A DNA stretch of 64,000 nt from CAIKMD01 sp035552195 (GCA_035552195.1 DASZLU010000108.1:1-64000), one strand, 5' to 3'; counted from the first letter of the stretch, positions 35,365 to 45,169 are shown. Notes: a model not told the origin generated them from the sequence alone. Made by a program: numbers and translations.

Positions 35365-36966
35365 TTAGCGGTCGAGGAACCCGGCCAAGCGGCGATCCGG
35401 GCCGCGCTGGCTGAGCTTCTTCAGCGCCTTCGCTTCGATCTGGCGAATACGCTCGCGCGTCACCTGATACTTCTTGCCCACTTCCTCGAGCGTGTGCTCC
35501 GCCGCCTGACCCACGCCGAAGCGCAAACGCAGCACGTCGGCTTCGCGCGGCGTGAGACGAGCGAGCGCCTCTTCGGTCGCTTCGCGCAGCTCGGCGGCGG
35601 CCGCAGCTTCGAGCGGTATTACCGCCTGCTGGTCCTCGAGGAAGTCGCCGATAGTGGCATCGCCGTCTTCGCCGACCGGCTGGTCCATAGAAACCGGATC
35701 GCGCACGAGTTCAAGCACCGTGCGCAGCTTCGCGACCGGCGTGCCGAGACGTTCGGCGAGCTCGGGCTCGGTCGGCTCGCGGCGCAGCTCGCCGGCAAGG
35801 CGGCGCTGTGCGCGCAACACGCGACGAACTTCGTCGGCCAGATGCGCCGGGATGCGGATCAGATGACCCTGATCGACCAGCGCGCGCGAGCACGCCTGAC
35901 GAATCCACCACGTCGCATAGGTCGAGAACTTGTAGCCGCGGCGCCAGTCGAATTTCTCGACCGCACGCATCAGGCCGATATTGCCTTCCTGCACCAGATC
36001 CATCAGCGGCAGGCCGCGATTGACGTGGCGGCGCGCGATCCAGGTGACCAGCCGTAGATTCGCGGCGATCATCTGCTCTTTCGCACGCTCCGCATCACGC
36101 GCGCCGCGCTGCAGATCGTTGGCGCCGGCGCGGAAATGCTCGAGCTTCTGACCCGCGTCATGGGCGATCGCCTCGATATCTTCGGCCAGCGCATCCGCCT
36201 GCTCGCCATAACGCGTGCAGAAGGCGCGCCACGCGGTCACGCGGCGACGGCGCGCTGCCTCGATCCAGAGCTTGGCGCCCTTGGCTTCACGGTAGGTATT
36301 GATGAAGTCGGCACGAGCAATGCCCGACTGATCGGCGAGACGCGCGAGCGTGCCCTCAAGCTCAAGCAGCTTGCGGCTCATCTCTTTGACTTTGTGCGCC
36401 AACTTGTCGATTTCGGCCGGCTGCAGCACGATGTTGGCGAGCGCCTTGGAGAGCGCCTGCGGACGACCCTTCCCGGCGTTGTACGCACGGGTGAAAGCGG
36501 CCTTCACATCGGGCATCAGTTCGGCTTCGATCTGCGCGATCACCGAGGACGAGCCGCTCTCGTCGATCGGCGTCTCGACATCGCCGCGCAGGCGGCGCCG
36601 CGTCGAGGCCAGATCGACCACGTCGCGCAACAAAACGGTGTTTTTATCCAAACCGGCGCGCCATTCCTTGATCGACCGGCGCAGCAATTCGCTGCGGCAC
36701 AGGGCGGCCAGCATGGCTTCGCGGCCAGCCTCGATCCGTTGGGCAAGCTCGACTTCCTGCTCGCGCGTCAGAAGCTCCGCAACGGAAATCTCGCGCAGAT
36801 AATGTTGCATCGCATCGCCAGACGTCGCGTCGGTCGCGACGTTGCCGGCGCGCGGCAACTCCTCAACAGTCGTGTTGGATTCCTCCGGATTTCCCTCTGC
36901 CGTTTCAGCCGTTTGAGTCGGCTGTTCCACGGCTTCAGCGCCGGCGAAATTGGCCCGCATGGTCAT
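35365..36966 (-). CDS. RpoD-like sigma-70 factor, divergent
   Basis: 533 residues. Region 1.2 is at about 51-80 (YLREISVAELLTREQEVELA), a non-conserved helical insert at 90-290, region 2 at about 298-375, region 3 to about 450 and region 4 at 465-533 with VTRERIRQIEAKALKKL. It is shorter than usual alphaproteobacterial RpoD (about 650 or more) and lacks a clear region 1.1. Region 2.3-2.4 reads STYATWWIRQACSRALVDQG and then HLIRIPAHL, where housekeeping RpoD has ITRSIADQARTIRIPVHM. It is therefore probably a paralogous primary-like sigma and not the housekeeping factor. A terminator follows. Confidence 0.8.
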   Translation of the reverse strand: MTMRANFAGAEAVEQPTQTAETAEGNPEESNTTVEELPRAGNVATDATSGDAMQHYLREISVAELLTREQEVELAQRIEAGREAMLAALCRSELLRRSIKEWRAGLDKNTVLLRDVVDLASTRRRLRGDVETPIDESGSSSVIAQIEAELMPDVKAAFTRAYNAGKGRPQALSKALANIVLQPAEIDKLAHKVKEMSRKLLELEGTLARLADQSGIARADFINTYREAKGAKLWIEAARRRRVTAWRAFCTRYGEQADALAEDIEAIAHDAGQKLEHFRAGANDLQRGARDAERAKEQMIAANLRLVTWIARRHVNRGLPLMDLVQEGNIGLMRAVEKFDWRRGYKFSTYATWWIRQACSRALVDQGHLIRIPAHLADEVRRVLRAQRRLAGELRREPTEPELAERLGTPVAKLRTVLELVRDPVSMDQPVGEDGDATIGDFLEDQQAVIPLEAAAAAELREATEEALARLTPREADVLRLRFGVGQAAEHTLEEVGKKYQVTRERIRQIEAKALKKLSQRGPDRRLAGFLDR

Positions 36967-37098
36967 TTAACTCACAATTAGCGACGTGATGGTGTGGACC
37001 GGCCTGACTGGCTGGCCGCGCGCATCTTGGCACAATATTGGGGCCAATCGCACGCGTTTTAAGTGGTCATGTGACAGACAAATTAAAGCGCTTTTAAA

Positions 37099-37926
37099 TC
37101 AGTTGTTTACACCCGATTTAGCCGCTCGCCACGCAGTCAGGAAATGCTGGGTTGCGGAAAGTGCAAGGCAGGCGCGTTCGGCGGGAAACCGGCCTTTGTC
37201 TGCTACAACAGGCGTTTCGATATCGATTGAAATTCCCTCAGGAAGGGAATCCATAAGCGCCTCCAGGGGCAAGTCGCCGTCGCCCGGATATAACCGCGCA
37301 CCAAGCGATTCCTGGCGTAGCGTCAGGCCAGGCGGAAGCTGCGCCGGAGCATCACAGAGCTGGAGATAGGCAATGTGGTCATGAGGGAGCGCGGCTACTT
37401 CTTCTGGTGTGCCTCCGGCGCGCGCGAGATGGAGCGCGTCGATCAACAACCCTAGATTAGGCGTATGGCAGGCGGTGACCATGCGGTGGGCTTTGGCGAG
37501 GCTGTTGACCGCCGTGTAGGGCATCAGTTCCAGCGCGAGGTGGAGGCGATGCGCTTGGGCCGCCTCAGCCAACCGAGCCAGGTTGGCAGTCATGCGCCCC
37601 TCGTCCGGATCGTTTCCAACCGCGAGGAAATAGGTCGCCCCCAGCCGCGCGGCCACTTCCAGCGCCGGCAACGCTTCGTCCAAGCCGAATTCGGGCACGA
37701 GCCAGATCCCGGTCGCGCTGAAGAGCGTCACCCCGGTGTCGGCGAGGGCGGCCGCGATCGCCGCAATCATCGGCCGGTTGCCGATCACCGGCGCCACCGG
37801 CTCCGCACCCGGCGCGCCTAATACCCGGAGATCGGTCGCGGCAAAGCCGCCCTCATGCGCGGCTTCGATCAGCGCCGGAGGATCGAGCTCGTTGATCGTC
37901 ACGGGTGCGAGCGAAAGCCGATTCAT
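37099..37926 (-). CDS. TIM-barrel sugar phosphate isomerase/epimerase-like protein
   Basis: 275 residues of the xylose isomerase-like/AP endonuclease 2 barrel fold. Candidate metal ligands are Glu in LALELMPYT, Asp-x-x-His in LLIDALHLA, an acidic/His segment around YLQLCDAP, and the final Glu in SIDIETPV. Members isomerise or epimerise sugars and inositol derivatives, and some dehydrate aromatic precursors. It is divergent from the methyltransferase-like gene at 37989. Substrate unknown. Confidence 0.75.
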   Translation of the reverse strand: MNRLSLAPVTINELDPPALIEAAHEGGFAATDLRVLGAPGAEPVAPVIGNRPMIAAIAAALADTGVTLFSATGIWLVPEFGLDEALPALEVAARLGATYFLAVGNDPDEGRMTANLARLAEAAQAHRLHLALELMPYTAVNSLAKAHRMVTACHTPNLGLLIDALHLARAGGTPEEVAALPHDHIAYLQLCDAPAQLPPGLTLRQESLGARLYPGDGDLPLEALMDSLPEGISIDIETPVVADKGRFPAERACLALSATQHFLTAWRAAKSGVNN

Positions 37927-37988
37927 GCGATCATCCTGTCAATGACAACGACACTGCATTTCCAGCGGCCGGGGAGGGCGAGTCAATC

Positions 37989-39134
37989 ATGAAACGCAGC
38001 AGCGAGCGCTTCCTCACCACCCATACCGGCAGCCTACCGCGCCCCGCCGACCTTGTGCGGACGATGTTCGCCAAGGAGGAGGGCGTGGCGGTCGAAACCG
38101 GCGCGCTGCAATCGCGCATCGCCGCCGCGGTCGCGGAGATCGTCGGCAAGCAGGTCGCCGCCGGTGTTGACGTCGTCAATGACGGCGAGATGAGCAAGCC
38201 GTCCTACGCCACCTATATCAAAGACCGGCTGGCCGGCTTTGGCGGCACCAGCAACAGCTTCGTCTACCAGGATCTCGTCGAATTTCCCGAGCTGGCGCGC
38301 CGCGTTTTCGGCGACCCCGGTCGCGCGCGACGCAAAACACCGGCCTGCAACGGGCCGATCAGCGTCGCCGACCGCGGCGCGGTCGCCGCCGACATCGCCA
38401 ATCTGAAAGCGGCGATAGAGAAAGCCCCGGCGACAGAAGCCTTTCTGAGCGCCGCCTCGCCCGGTCTTATCTCCCTCTTCTTCCGCAATGACCACTACCC
38501 GAGCACCGAGGCCTATCTCGAGGCGATCGCCGAGGCGATGCGGCCGGAATACGAGGCAATCGTCGGTGCTGGCATGATCTTGCAGCTCGATTGCCCCGAT
38601 CTCGCCATGGGCCGGCACATCCAGCACGCTGATCTCGCCTTGGATGAATTCCGCAAGGCAGCTCAGCTCCATATCGAGGCGCTGAACCACGCCGTCGCAC
38701 GCATCCCGGCCGATCGCATGCGCGTGCATCTTTGCTGGGGCAATTACGAAGGTCCTCATCACTGCGACGTGCCGATCGAGCAGATCATCGATGTGGTCTT
38801 CCTCGCGCGGCCGAACGGCATCTCCTTCGAGGCCGCCAATCCGCGTCATGCCCATGAATGGCAGGTGTTCGAGCGCGTGAAGCTGCCCGAGGGCAAGCTG
38901 CTGATTCCCGGCGTCCTCGAATCCAAATCGAATTTTATCGAGCATCCCGAGCTGGTCGCGCAACGCATCGCCAATTACGCGCGGCTTGTCGGCCGCGAGA
39001 ACGTGATCGCCGGGACCGATTGCGGCTACGGCACCTGGGTCGGCCAGGCCGCCGTCGATCCCGATGTCGTCTGGGCCAAGCTCGCGGCGATGGCGGAAGG
39101 CGCGCAGCTCGCCAGCCGCGCGTTCTGGCGCTAA
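37989..39134 (+). CDS. MetE C-terminal-like (cobalamin-independent) zinc methyl/alkyl transferase
   Basis: 381 residues matching the C-terminal catalytic barrel of methionine synthase II, without the N-terminal half of MetE. The zinc ligands look complete: His247 and Cys249 (RVHLCWGN), Glu281 (SFEAANPR) and Cys345 (GTDCGYG). TTHTGSLPRP at the N-terminus is a family mark. Stand-alone members include core methionine synthases and epoxyalkane:coenzyme M transferase-like enzymes, which transfer alkyl groups to thiols. Start at 37989 chosen as the first ATG before the conserved N-terminus. Substrate unknown. Confidence 0.82.
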   Translation: MKRSSERFLTTHTGSLPRPADLVRTMFAKEEGVAVETGALQSRIAAAVAEIVGKQVAAGVDVVNDGEMSKPSYATYIKDRLAGFGGTSNSFVYQDLVEFPELARRVFGDPGRARRKTPACNGPISVADRGAVAADIANLKAAIEKAPATEAFLSAASPGLISLFFRNDHYPSTEAYLEAIAEAMRPEYEAIVGAGMILQLDCPDLAMGRHIQHADLALDEFRKAAQLHIEALNHAVARIPADRMRVHLCWGNYEGPHHCDVPIEQIIDVVFLARPNGISFEAANPRHAHEWQVFERVKLPEGKLLIPGVLESKSNFIEHPELVAQRIANYARLVGRENVIAGTDCGYGTWVGQAAVDPDVVWAKLAAMAEGAQLASRAFWR

Positions 39135-39188
39135 ATCGGCCCTACATCACGGATTTAACTACTTTCCGCCTTACCTTCGTCATTTCAA

Positions 39189-39203
39189 TTAATGCGGCCT
39201 TAA
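39189..39203 (+). promoter_or_regulatory. CtrA box (TTAA-N7-TTAA)
   Basis: TTAATGCGGCCTTAA matches the full CtrA consensus exactly. It lies 55 bases before the ATG of the heme-sensor kinase gene, close enough to overlap a promoter. Confidence 0.5.
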
Positions 39204-39257
39204 GGATGGGCTCCCCATTATCCGCCCCAGTATCGAAGAGCATTGGGGCGGCAAAAA

Positions 39258-41108
39258 ATGGGGCCATTGGCGCGGTGCGCCCGATTTCTGGGCTCGCGTT
39301 CGGGGCAGGGGTTCATCCTCTATCTGTGCCTATGCCAGCTGCTTGCGGCCGGCATAGGCTACGGATTCTACGCTTCGAATCTAAGCTGGTTCAAAGAGCA
39401 TAAGAGCGAAGAGAAAGTCACCGCTCTTCAGCTCGTCGACGCCTTCGTCAACACCTATGCCTCGCTCCGCACGCAATTGTCGGCGGATAAGGCGTCGGTG
39501 CCGGCAACGTTCCGCGCCGATGCCATCGCCGCCTTCGACAAGGCGCATGGCGACGACGGCATCTTCAATTTGCAGATGGTCGGCTTCCCCGGCCGCGAGA
39601 TCAAGACGCCGCCTCTCGATCCGGCGATGGCGGACGCAATCCGCTCTTTTGCCGACACACCTGCGCCGAAGCCGATCTCGGAAGTCCTGACGATCAAGGG
39701 CGAGCCGGTCTTCCGCACGGTTTATCCGTCGCTTGCCAGCCAGCAAAGCTGCGTCGATTGCCATAATCAGCTGCAAGCCGGCCGCCAGACCTGGCACCTC
39801 AACGAGGTCATGGGCGCTTTTGCCATCGACGTGCCGATGGGCGCGTTCCTGCACAGCAATATCATCGAGGCGACAGGCCTCGGCACCGCGATCTTCCTGA
39901 TCATGGCGGCGGCCGGTGCGATCTTCGCGCTCTATCATCATCGCACGAGCGCCGAAACCGAAGCCGCCCAGCTGTCGCTAGCCGACAGTGAGGCGCGTTT
40001 CCGCGACTTCGCCGAAGCAACGTCGGACTGGTTCTGGGAGCAGGACGATTCCCTGCGTTTCGTGCGCTTCTCGGGCGATGGCCGCACCAACGAGATCACC
40101 AGCACCTCCGATATCGGCAAGACGCGGCACGAAACCGTCAAAACCGGCGTCACGCCCGAACAATGGGCGCAGCACGACGCCGATCTCGCGGCGCGCCGGC
40201 CGTTCCAGAACTTCCGCTTCCAGCGCACGTTGGATAACGGGCGGGTCATCCATGTCAGCATCAGCGGCAAGCCGGTGTTCGACACCAAGGGCCAATTCCG
40301 CGGCTACCGCGGCTCGGGCCGCGACGTCACGAAGGAAGTTGCCGTCGAGCTCGAGCTGGCGCACCGCGTGGACGAGCGCACCGCTGAGCTCCGCGCGGCG
40401 CAGAGCGAACTGGTTCGTAAGGAACGTCTCTCGGCACTCGGCCAGCTCACCGCGACCATGGCGCATGAGCTGCGCAATCCGCTGAGCGCGATCCGCAACA
40501 CGCTTTTTGCCGTGAAAGAGACCGCCGCAAGCAAAGGCATCGATCTCGAGCGGCCGCTCACGCGTGTCGAGCGCAGCGTCATGCGCTGCGACCGGATCAT
40601 CAACGATCTGCTCGACTACACGCGCGTCAAAGAGTTGCATCTCGCCGAAATCGCGCCCGATGCGTGGGTCGAGGAAGTGCTGAGCGAGCAGCGTCTGCCC
40701 GCCGGCATCGAGCTCGTCCGTCATCTCGACGCCGATTGCTTGATCGCGATCGATCCCGAGCGCGTGCGGCGCGTGCTGATCAATCTCATCGACAACGCCG
40801 CCCAGGCGATGCCGGAAGACGGGCGCGAACGCAAGATCACGGTCACGACCGCGCTGGTCGATGACGACGACATCGAAATCGCCATTGCCGATACCGGCGC
40901 CGGTATCGCGGCGGACGTCCTGCCGAAGGTGTTCGAGCCGCTGTTCAGCACCAAAAGCTTCGGCACCGGCCTCGGCCTACCGATGGTGAAACAGATCGTC
41001 GAACAGCACGGCGGCACGATCACGATCACGAGCGAGGTCGGCAAGGGTACGAAAGTCACTGTGCGGCTGAAACAGCTCGCGCAGAGTGAGAAGGGGATTG
41101 CAGCATGA
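39258..41108 (+). CDS. Sensor histidine kinase with periplasmic Tll0287-like heme domain and PAS
   Basis: 616 residues. Membrane helices at about 17-39 and 205-226 enclose a periplasmic domain (40-204) of the DUF3365/Tll0287-like type with a single heme motif CVDCH (165-169). A PAS domain (about 240-360), coiled coil, HisKA (His403 in AHELRNPLSAI) and HATPase_c (DNAAQAM, DTGAGI, GTGLGLPMVKQIV) follow. The kinase should report redox state or a small gas ligand through a c-type heme. ATG at 39258 preferred over the TTG at 39243. The stop overlaps the next ATG (ATGA), and a CtrA box lies upstream. Confidence 0.88.
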   Translation: MGPLARCARFLGSRSGQGFILYLCLCQLLAAGIGYGFYASNLSWFKEHKSEEKVTALQLVDAFVNTYASLRTQLSADKASVPATFRADAIAAFDKAHGDDGIFNLQMVGFPGREIKTPPLDPAMADAIRSFADTPAPKPISEVLTIKGEPVFRTVYPSLASQQSCVDCHNQLQAGRQTWHLNEVMGAFAIDVPMGAFLHSNIIEATGLGTAIFLIMAAAGAIFALYHHRTSAETEAAQLSLADSEARFRDFAEATSDWFWEQDDSLRFVRFSGDGRTNEITSTSDIGKTRHETVKTGVTPEQWAQHDADLAARRPFQNFRFQRTLDNGRVIHVSISGKPVFDTKGQFRGYRGSGRDVTKEVAVELELAHRVDERTAELRAAQSELVRKERLSALGQLTATMAHELRNPLSAIRNTLFAVKETAASKGIDLERPLTRVERSVMRCDRIINDLLDYTRVKELHLAEIAPDAWVEEVLSEQRLPAGIELVRHLDADCLIAIDPERVRRVLINLIDNAAQAMPEDGRERKITVTTALVDDDDIEIAIADTGAGIAADVLPKVFEPLFSTKSFGTGLGLPMVKQIVEQHGGTITITSEVGKGTKVTVRLKQLAQSEKGIAA

Positions 41109-41836
41109 CGGCACGGGTTCTGGTCATCGACGATGACCGTGATCACGCAGAAAGCATTGCCGACATCCTGTCGATGCGCGGACACCGCGTCGAAGCCGCG
41201 TTTTCCGGCGAGCAGGGCGTCGAAATCTTTCGCGAGCAGGATTTCGATATCGTTTTCATGGATGTGAAGCTGCCGGGCATGAACGGCGTCGAGACGTTCT
41301 TCGAGTTCAAGAAAATCCGTCCCGATGCCCGTGTCATGATGATGACCGGCTTCAGCCTCGAACAATTGATCAAACAAGCGCTCGAGAACGGCGCGCTCGG
41401 CGTGCTGCGCAAGCCTTTCGCGATCCAGGACCTGTTGCATGTGCTCGACCAGGTCAAGCCGCGCGGCATGGTACTGGTCGCGGATGACGATCCGGATTTC
41501 TCGGCCAGCCTCGAGCCTATCCTGGTCCAGCACGGCTATACCGTCGTGACCGCGGCGACCGGCGAGGAAGCGCTGGCGAAAGCGTCGGCCGAGGGCGTCA
41601 ATTGCCTGGTGCTCGACCTGTCGATGCCGCTCCTGACCGGCATCGACGTCTATCGCAAGCTCAGAGCCGCCGGCAAAGAGGTTCCAACCATCTTCGTCAC
41701 CGGTTTGCCGGGCGACCGTGTCAACGCCATGTCGGAGCTGCATTCCGACGGCGGCTTGTTGATGAAGCCGTTCGATCCGAGCGATTTGCTGCGGGCGATT
41801 GCCAGCGCCACGGCGCCCGGAAAGAACGCGGCCTAA
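41105..41836 (+). CDS. Tandem-receiver response regulator
   Basis: 243 residues made of two CheY-like receivers without an output domain. The first (1-118) has acidic DDD, phosphoacceptor Asp53 (VFMDVKLPG) and Lys near 103 (RKPF). The second (122-240) has DDD, Asp171 (LVLDLSMP) and Lys in LMKPFD. Both sites look competent. Coupled to the kinase gene by ATGA and seven bases before a receiver-kinase gene, it probably shuttles phosphate within one relay. Confidence 0.87.
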   Translation: MTARVLVIDDDRDHAESIADILSMRGHRVEAAFSGEQGVEIFREQDFDIVFMDVKLPGMNGVETFFEFKKIRPDARVMMMTGFSLEQLIKQALENGALGVLRKPFAIQDLLHVLDQVKPRGMVLVADDDPDFSASLEPILVQHGYTVVTAATGEEALAKASAEGVNCLVLDLSMPLLTGIDVYRKLRAAGKEVPTIFVTGLPGDRVNAMSELHSDGGLLMKPFDPSDLLRAIASATAPGKNAA

Positions 41837-41843
41837 GGGCATC

Positions 41844-43082
41844 ATGGCCGAGCAGGAACAAGACGCTGCGATACGGCCGCTCTTGATCGTCGACGACGAT
41901 CAGGAGTTCGCCGAGTCGATCGCCGACATTTTGATCCCGGCCGGCTACGAACCGATCATTGCCGACCGGCCGGAGACGGCCTCGATCGCGCTGAAGCGCT
42001 ACAACCCGGCGCTCGCCATCATCGATGTGCGCCTCGGCGGCCTATCCGGCGTCGAGCTTCTGGCGAAGCTCAAAAGCGAACGGCCCGACCTGATCGGCAT
42101 CATGATGACCGCGCATGCGGACACGCAGACCGCGATCACCGCGCTGCGCCGCGGCGCCTATGATTATTTCGACAAGAGTTGCGATCCCGACGAGCTGCGC
42201 GCCGTGCTCGATCGCGCTTTCGAGCGCCACAATCTCGAAGTCGAGCGGCGCGCCGCTTACGAGACGCTGCGCGTCGCCAAGGAAAGCGCCGAAGCGGCGA
42301 ACCGCGCCAAATCGGAATTCCTCGCCAATATCAGTCATGAGCTGCGCACGCCGCTCAACGCCATCATCGGCTTCTCCGAGTTGATGATCAGCGGCGCCCA
42401 TGGCGCGATGAACAATCCGACCTACGACGCCTATGTTCACGACATCTTCGATGCCGGCACCGATCTCTTGAAGATCATCAACGAGATCCTCGATCTCTCG
42501 AAAGCGGAAGCGGGCCGTCTCGATCTGCTCGAAGAGACCGTCGATGTCGCGAGCGTCGTGCGTACGGTCGTCCGCCTCGTCAGCCCCAAGGCCGACGATG
42601 CGGGCCTGTCGCTCGAAACCCATATGCCCGATGTGCCGCCGCTGCTGTTCTGCGACCGGCTGAAGCTCAAGCAGATCCTGCTCAACCTGCTGTCGAACGC
42701 GGTGAAGTTCACGCCGGCCGGCGGCACGATCTCGGCATCGGTCGAGATCGACGCCGAGCGCGGCTTCGTCATCGAGGTCAAAGACAGCGGCATCGGCATC
42801 GCCGAAGCCGATCTGCCACGCGTGTTGCAGCCCTTCGTGCAAGTCGATAGCGCGCTGAGCCGGGCGCATAACGGCACGGGCCTCGGCCTGCCGCTGGTCT
42901 CGGTGATGACCGAGCTCCACGGCGGCAAGCTGGAGATCGAAAGCGAAGTCGGGAAGGGCACGACCGCACGCGCCTGCTTCCCAGCCGCGCGCATCGTCGG
43001 CATCGCCGACATCGTTCCGGCGGCGTTGCCGATCGACCTGCCGCCGCCGGCCTTCGAAGAGCCGGTGCGCAAGCAAGCCTAA
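41844..43082 (+). CDS. Response regulator-histidine kinase hybrid (receiver first)
   Basis: 412 residues. An N-terminal receiver (Asp61 in IIDVRLGG, Lys111) leads through a helical linker to HisKA (His165 in SHELRTPLNAIIGF) and HATPase_c (NLLSNAVKFT, DSGIGIAEADL, GTGLGLPLVS). It has no membrane segment or output domain. Its placement as third gene suggests that its soluble kinase is gated by phosphorylation from the upstream pair. No DNA-binding regulator is encoded next to it, so the final output is elsewhere. Confidence 0.87.
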   Translation: MAEQEQDAAIRPLLIVDDDQEFAESIADILIPAGYEPIIADRPETASIALKRYNPALAIIDVRLGGLSGVELLAKLKSERPDLIGIMMTAHADTQTAITALRRGAYDYFDKSCDPDELRAVLDRAFERHNLEVERRAAYETLRVAKESAEAANRAKSEFLANISHELRTPLNAIIGFSELMISGAHGAMNNPTYDAYVHDIFDAGTDLLKIINEILDLSKAEAGRLDLLEETVDVASVVRTVVRLVSPKADDAGLSLETHMPDVPPLLFCDRLKLKQILLNLLSNAVKFTPAGGTISASVEIDAERGFVIEVKDSGIGIAEADLPRVLQPFVQVDSALSRAHNGTGLGLPLVSVMTELHGGKLEIESEVGKGTTARACFPAARIVGIADIVPAALPIDLPPPAFEEPVRKQA

Positions 43083-43424
43083 TCGGCCTCACACCACGAT
43101 CAAGCGCCCGCTCAATCGAGCGGCTCGACCTTCATCAGCCGCGGGCGCCATACCGGTGAGGACCGGGTACTGCCATACCGGCAGCCGGCGCCGATCGTGC
43201 GCCCCCAGCAAACGAAGAAGAGCGTTCGCCCGCCGATTGGGCAAAAGCCTAGGCCCAGGCGCCGACGCCCGCAATCGTTGCTCCGGCCAACCGGTCTCGG
43301 CTCCGCCTTCCGTGTCTTTTACTTGTCACAATCTTTGGCTAAACCGGCTGCTCTGCGACGCTGCCACATCGGGATGCGTCACGGCTCTCAATCAGCGGTC
43401 TTAATCTCGGGGTAGCGTGCGACG
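43083..43424. other. Intergenic stretch without a gene
   Basis: 342 bases with only short shadow frames. Just after the kinase stop lies a small stem CCGCTC-AATC-GAGCGG (43108-43123) without a T-run, and GCCATACCGG occurs twice at about 43147 and 43172. Nothing else recognisable; it must contain the promoter of the ABC importer genes. Confidence 0.5.
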
Positions 43425-45161
43425 ATGCAACAACGCTGGGGCTTGCCGATCGTCGCATGGCCGTCGCGTCTGCGGCCGAGCTATTGGGATGGCATCGCGT
43501 TGCCGCTGGTGCTGGGCGCGATCGTTCTGATCGCCTGGGCCAGCCGTCAGATGAGCGTGCCCTATCATCCCGGCGAAACGCTGCCGATCTCGCTCGATCC
43601 GCGCGAGCTGCCACAATACGCATCGCGCACGGTTTTGCGCATGGTCGCGGCATTGATCGCCTCGCTCGTCTTCAGCCTCGCCTATGCCGCGGTGGCCGCC
43701 AAGAGCAAGCGCGCCGAGAAGTTGCTTATTCCGATCCTCGATATTCTGCAATCGGTGCCGATCCTCGGCTTCGAAGCGATTGCGATCGCGCCGTTCATCA
43801 GCCTCTTCCCCGGCCAGCTGCTCGGCTACGAATGCGCAGCGATCTTCGCGATCTTCACCTCGCAGGCTTGGAACATGACGTTCAGCCTGTATCAGTCCTT
43901 CATTGCCGTGCCGTACGATCTGCGCGAGGCCGCGCGCATGTATCACCTCTCGCCGTGGCAGAGCTTCTGGCAACTCGAAGTGCCTTTCGCGATGCCACAG
44001 CTCATCTGGAACATGATGATGTCGGTGTCGGGCGGCTGGTTCTTCGTGGTCGCTTCCGAAGCGCTGACCGCAAACGGCAACACCGTCACGCTCCCGGGTA
44101 TCGGCTCCTACATCAAGGTGGCGATCGATCAACGCGACCTTGGCGCGGTGGGGTACGCCATCCTCGTGATGCTCGTGCTGATCCTGCTCTACGATCAGCT
44201 CTTGTTCCGGCCGCTGCTCGCCTGGGCCCAGCGTTTCAAGCTCGAAGAGCTGGGCGAAGACGAGGTCGATCCGCCCTGGTTCCTCATCATGATGCAGCGG
44301 GCCCAGGTCGTGCGCCTGCTGAGCGGGAGCGTCGATGCCGGCGCTTCACTCTTCGGCCGCGTCACCCGCCATTTGCCGCGGCCGACCTTCCGCCGGCAAT
44401 CCGCGCCGCGTCATTTGCCGTTCCTTGATGTCGCGTGGAACGGGCTGCTGCTGCTGATTGCGCTCTTTGCGCTCTATGAGATCGCGCTCTTTGTCCATGC
44501 CGAAGTGACGCTGGGCGAGGTCCTCCATGTCGTCTTCCTCGGCTTTCTCACCCTGATCCGGGTGATGGTGCTGATCCTCCTTGCTTCGATCATCTGGGTG
44601 CCGATCGGCGTGTGGATTGGCCTGCGCCCGCGCGTGGCCCATCGCGTACAACCGATCATCCAATTCCTCGCCGCCTTCCCGGCCAATCTGTTCTTCCCGA
44701 TCGTCGTGTCGGCGATCGTGGTGCTGAAGCTCAATCCCGAGATTTGGCTCTCGCCCCTAATGATCCTCGGCACGCAGTGGTACATTCTCTTCAACGTCAT
44801 CGGCGGCACCTTGGCGCTGCCCACCGATTACCAATACGTCGCCGGCAATTTCGGCGTGCGGAATTGGCTGTGGTGGCGCCGCTTGATCCTGCCGGCGATC
44901 TTCCCGGCCTACGTCACCGGCGCGGTCACCGCCTCGGGCGGCTCGTGGAACGCATCGATCGTCGCCGAGATCGCGCAATGGGGCGACACGACGCTGCAAG
45001 CCACGGGCATCGGCGCCTATATCGCCGAGATGACGGCGAAAGGCGACTTCCCTCGCATCGCCCTCGGCATTACGGTACTGAGCCTTTATGTTTTGCTGAT
45101 CAATCGTTTGCTCTGGCGGCGGCTCTACCACCTCGCCGAAGAGCGCCTGCGTCTCGATTGA
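43425..45161 (+). CDS. Fused double ABC permease (NitT/TauT-like)
   Basis: 578 residues formed by two permease modules in one chain. Each has about six helices and its own EAA-type loop: AARMYHLSPWQSFWQLEVPF in the first half and NWLWWRRLILPAIFPAY in the second. A polar linker (about 270-335) joins them. Such a chain would be a complete permease on its own. The partner ATPase follows at 45233, but no periplasmic binding protein is adjacent. Related two-gene importers in proteobacteria have been annotated as nitrate/sulfonate/bicarbonate type; substrate unknown. Confidence 0.85.
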   Translation: MQQRWGLPIVAWPSRLRPSYWDGIALPLVLGAIVLIAWASRQMSVPYHPGETLPISLDPRELPQYASRTVLRMVAALIASLVFSLAYAAVAAKSKRAEKLLIPILDILQSVPILGFEAIAIAPFISLFPGQLLGYECAAIFAIFTSQAWNMTFSLYQSFIAVPYDLREAARMYHLSPWQSFWQLEVPFAMPQLIWNMMMSVSGGWFFVVASEALTANGNTVTLPGIGSYIKVAIDQRDLGAVGYAILVMLVLILLYDQLLFRPLLAWAQRFKLEELGEDEVDPPWFLIMMQRAQVVRLLSGSVDAGASLFGRVTRHLPRPTFRRQSAPRHLPFLDVAWNGLLLLIALFALYEIALFVHAEVTLGEVLHVVFLGFLTLIRVMVLILLASIIWVPIGVWIGLRPRVAHRVQPIIQFLAAFPANLFFPIVVSAIVVLKLNPEIWLSPLMILGTQWYILFNVIGGTLALPTDYQYVAGNFGVRNWLWWRRLILPAIFPAYVTGAVTASGGSWNASIVAEIAQWGDTTLQATGIGAYIAEMTAKGDFPRIALGITVLSLYVLLINRLLWRRLYHLAEERLRLD

Positions 45162-45169
45162 GAGGCCTC

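Noticed and set aside
43083..43424. Hidden gene or tRNA in the gap after the phosphorelay
   Set aside because: Only short overlapping frames; no cloverleaf-like pattern or known motif.
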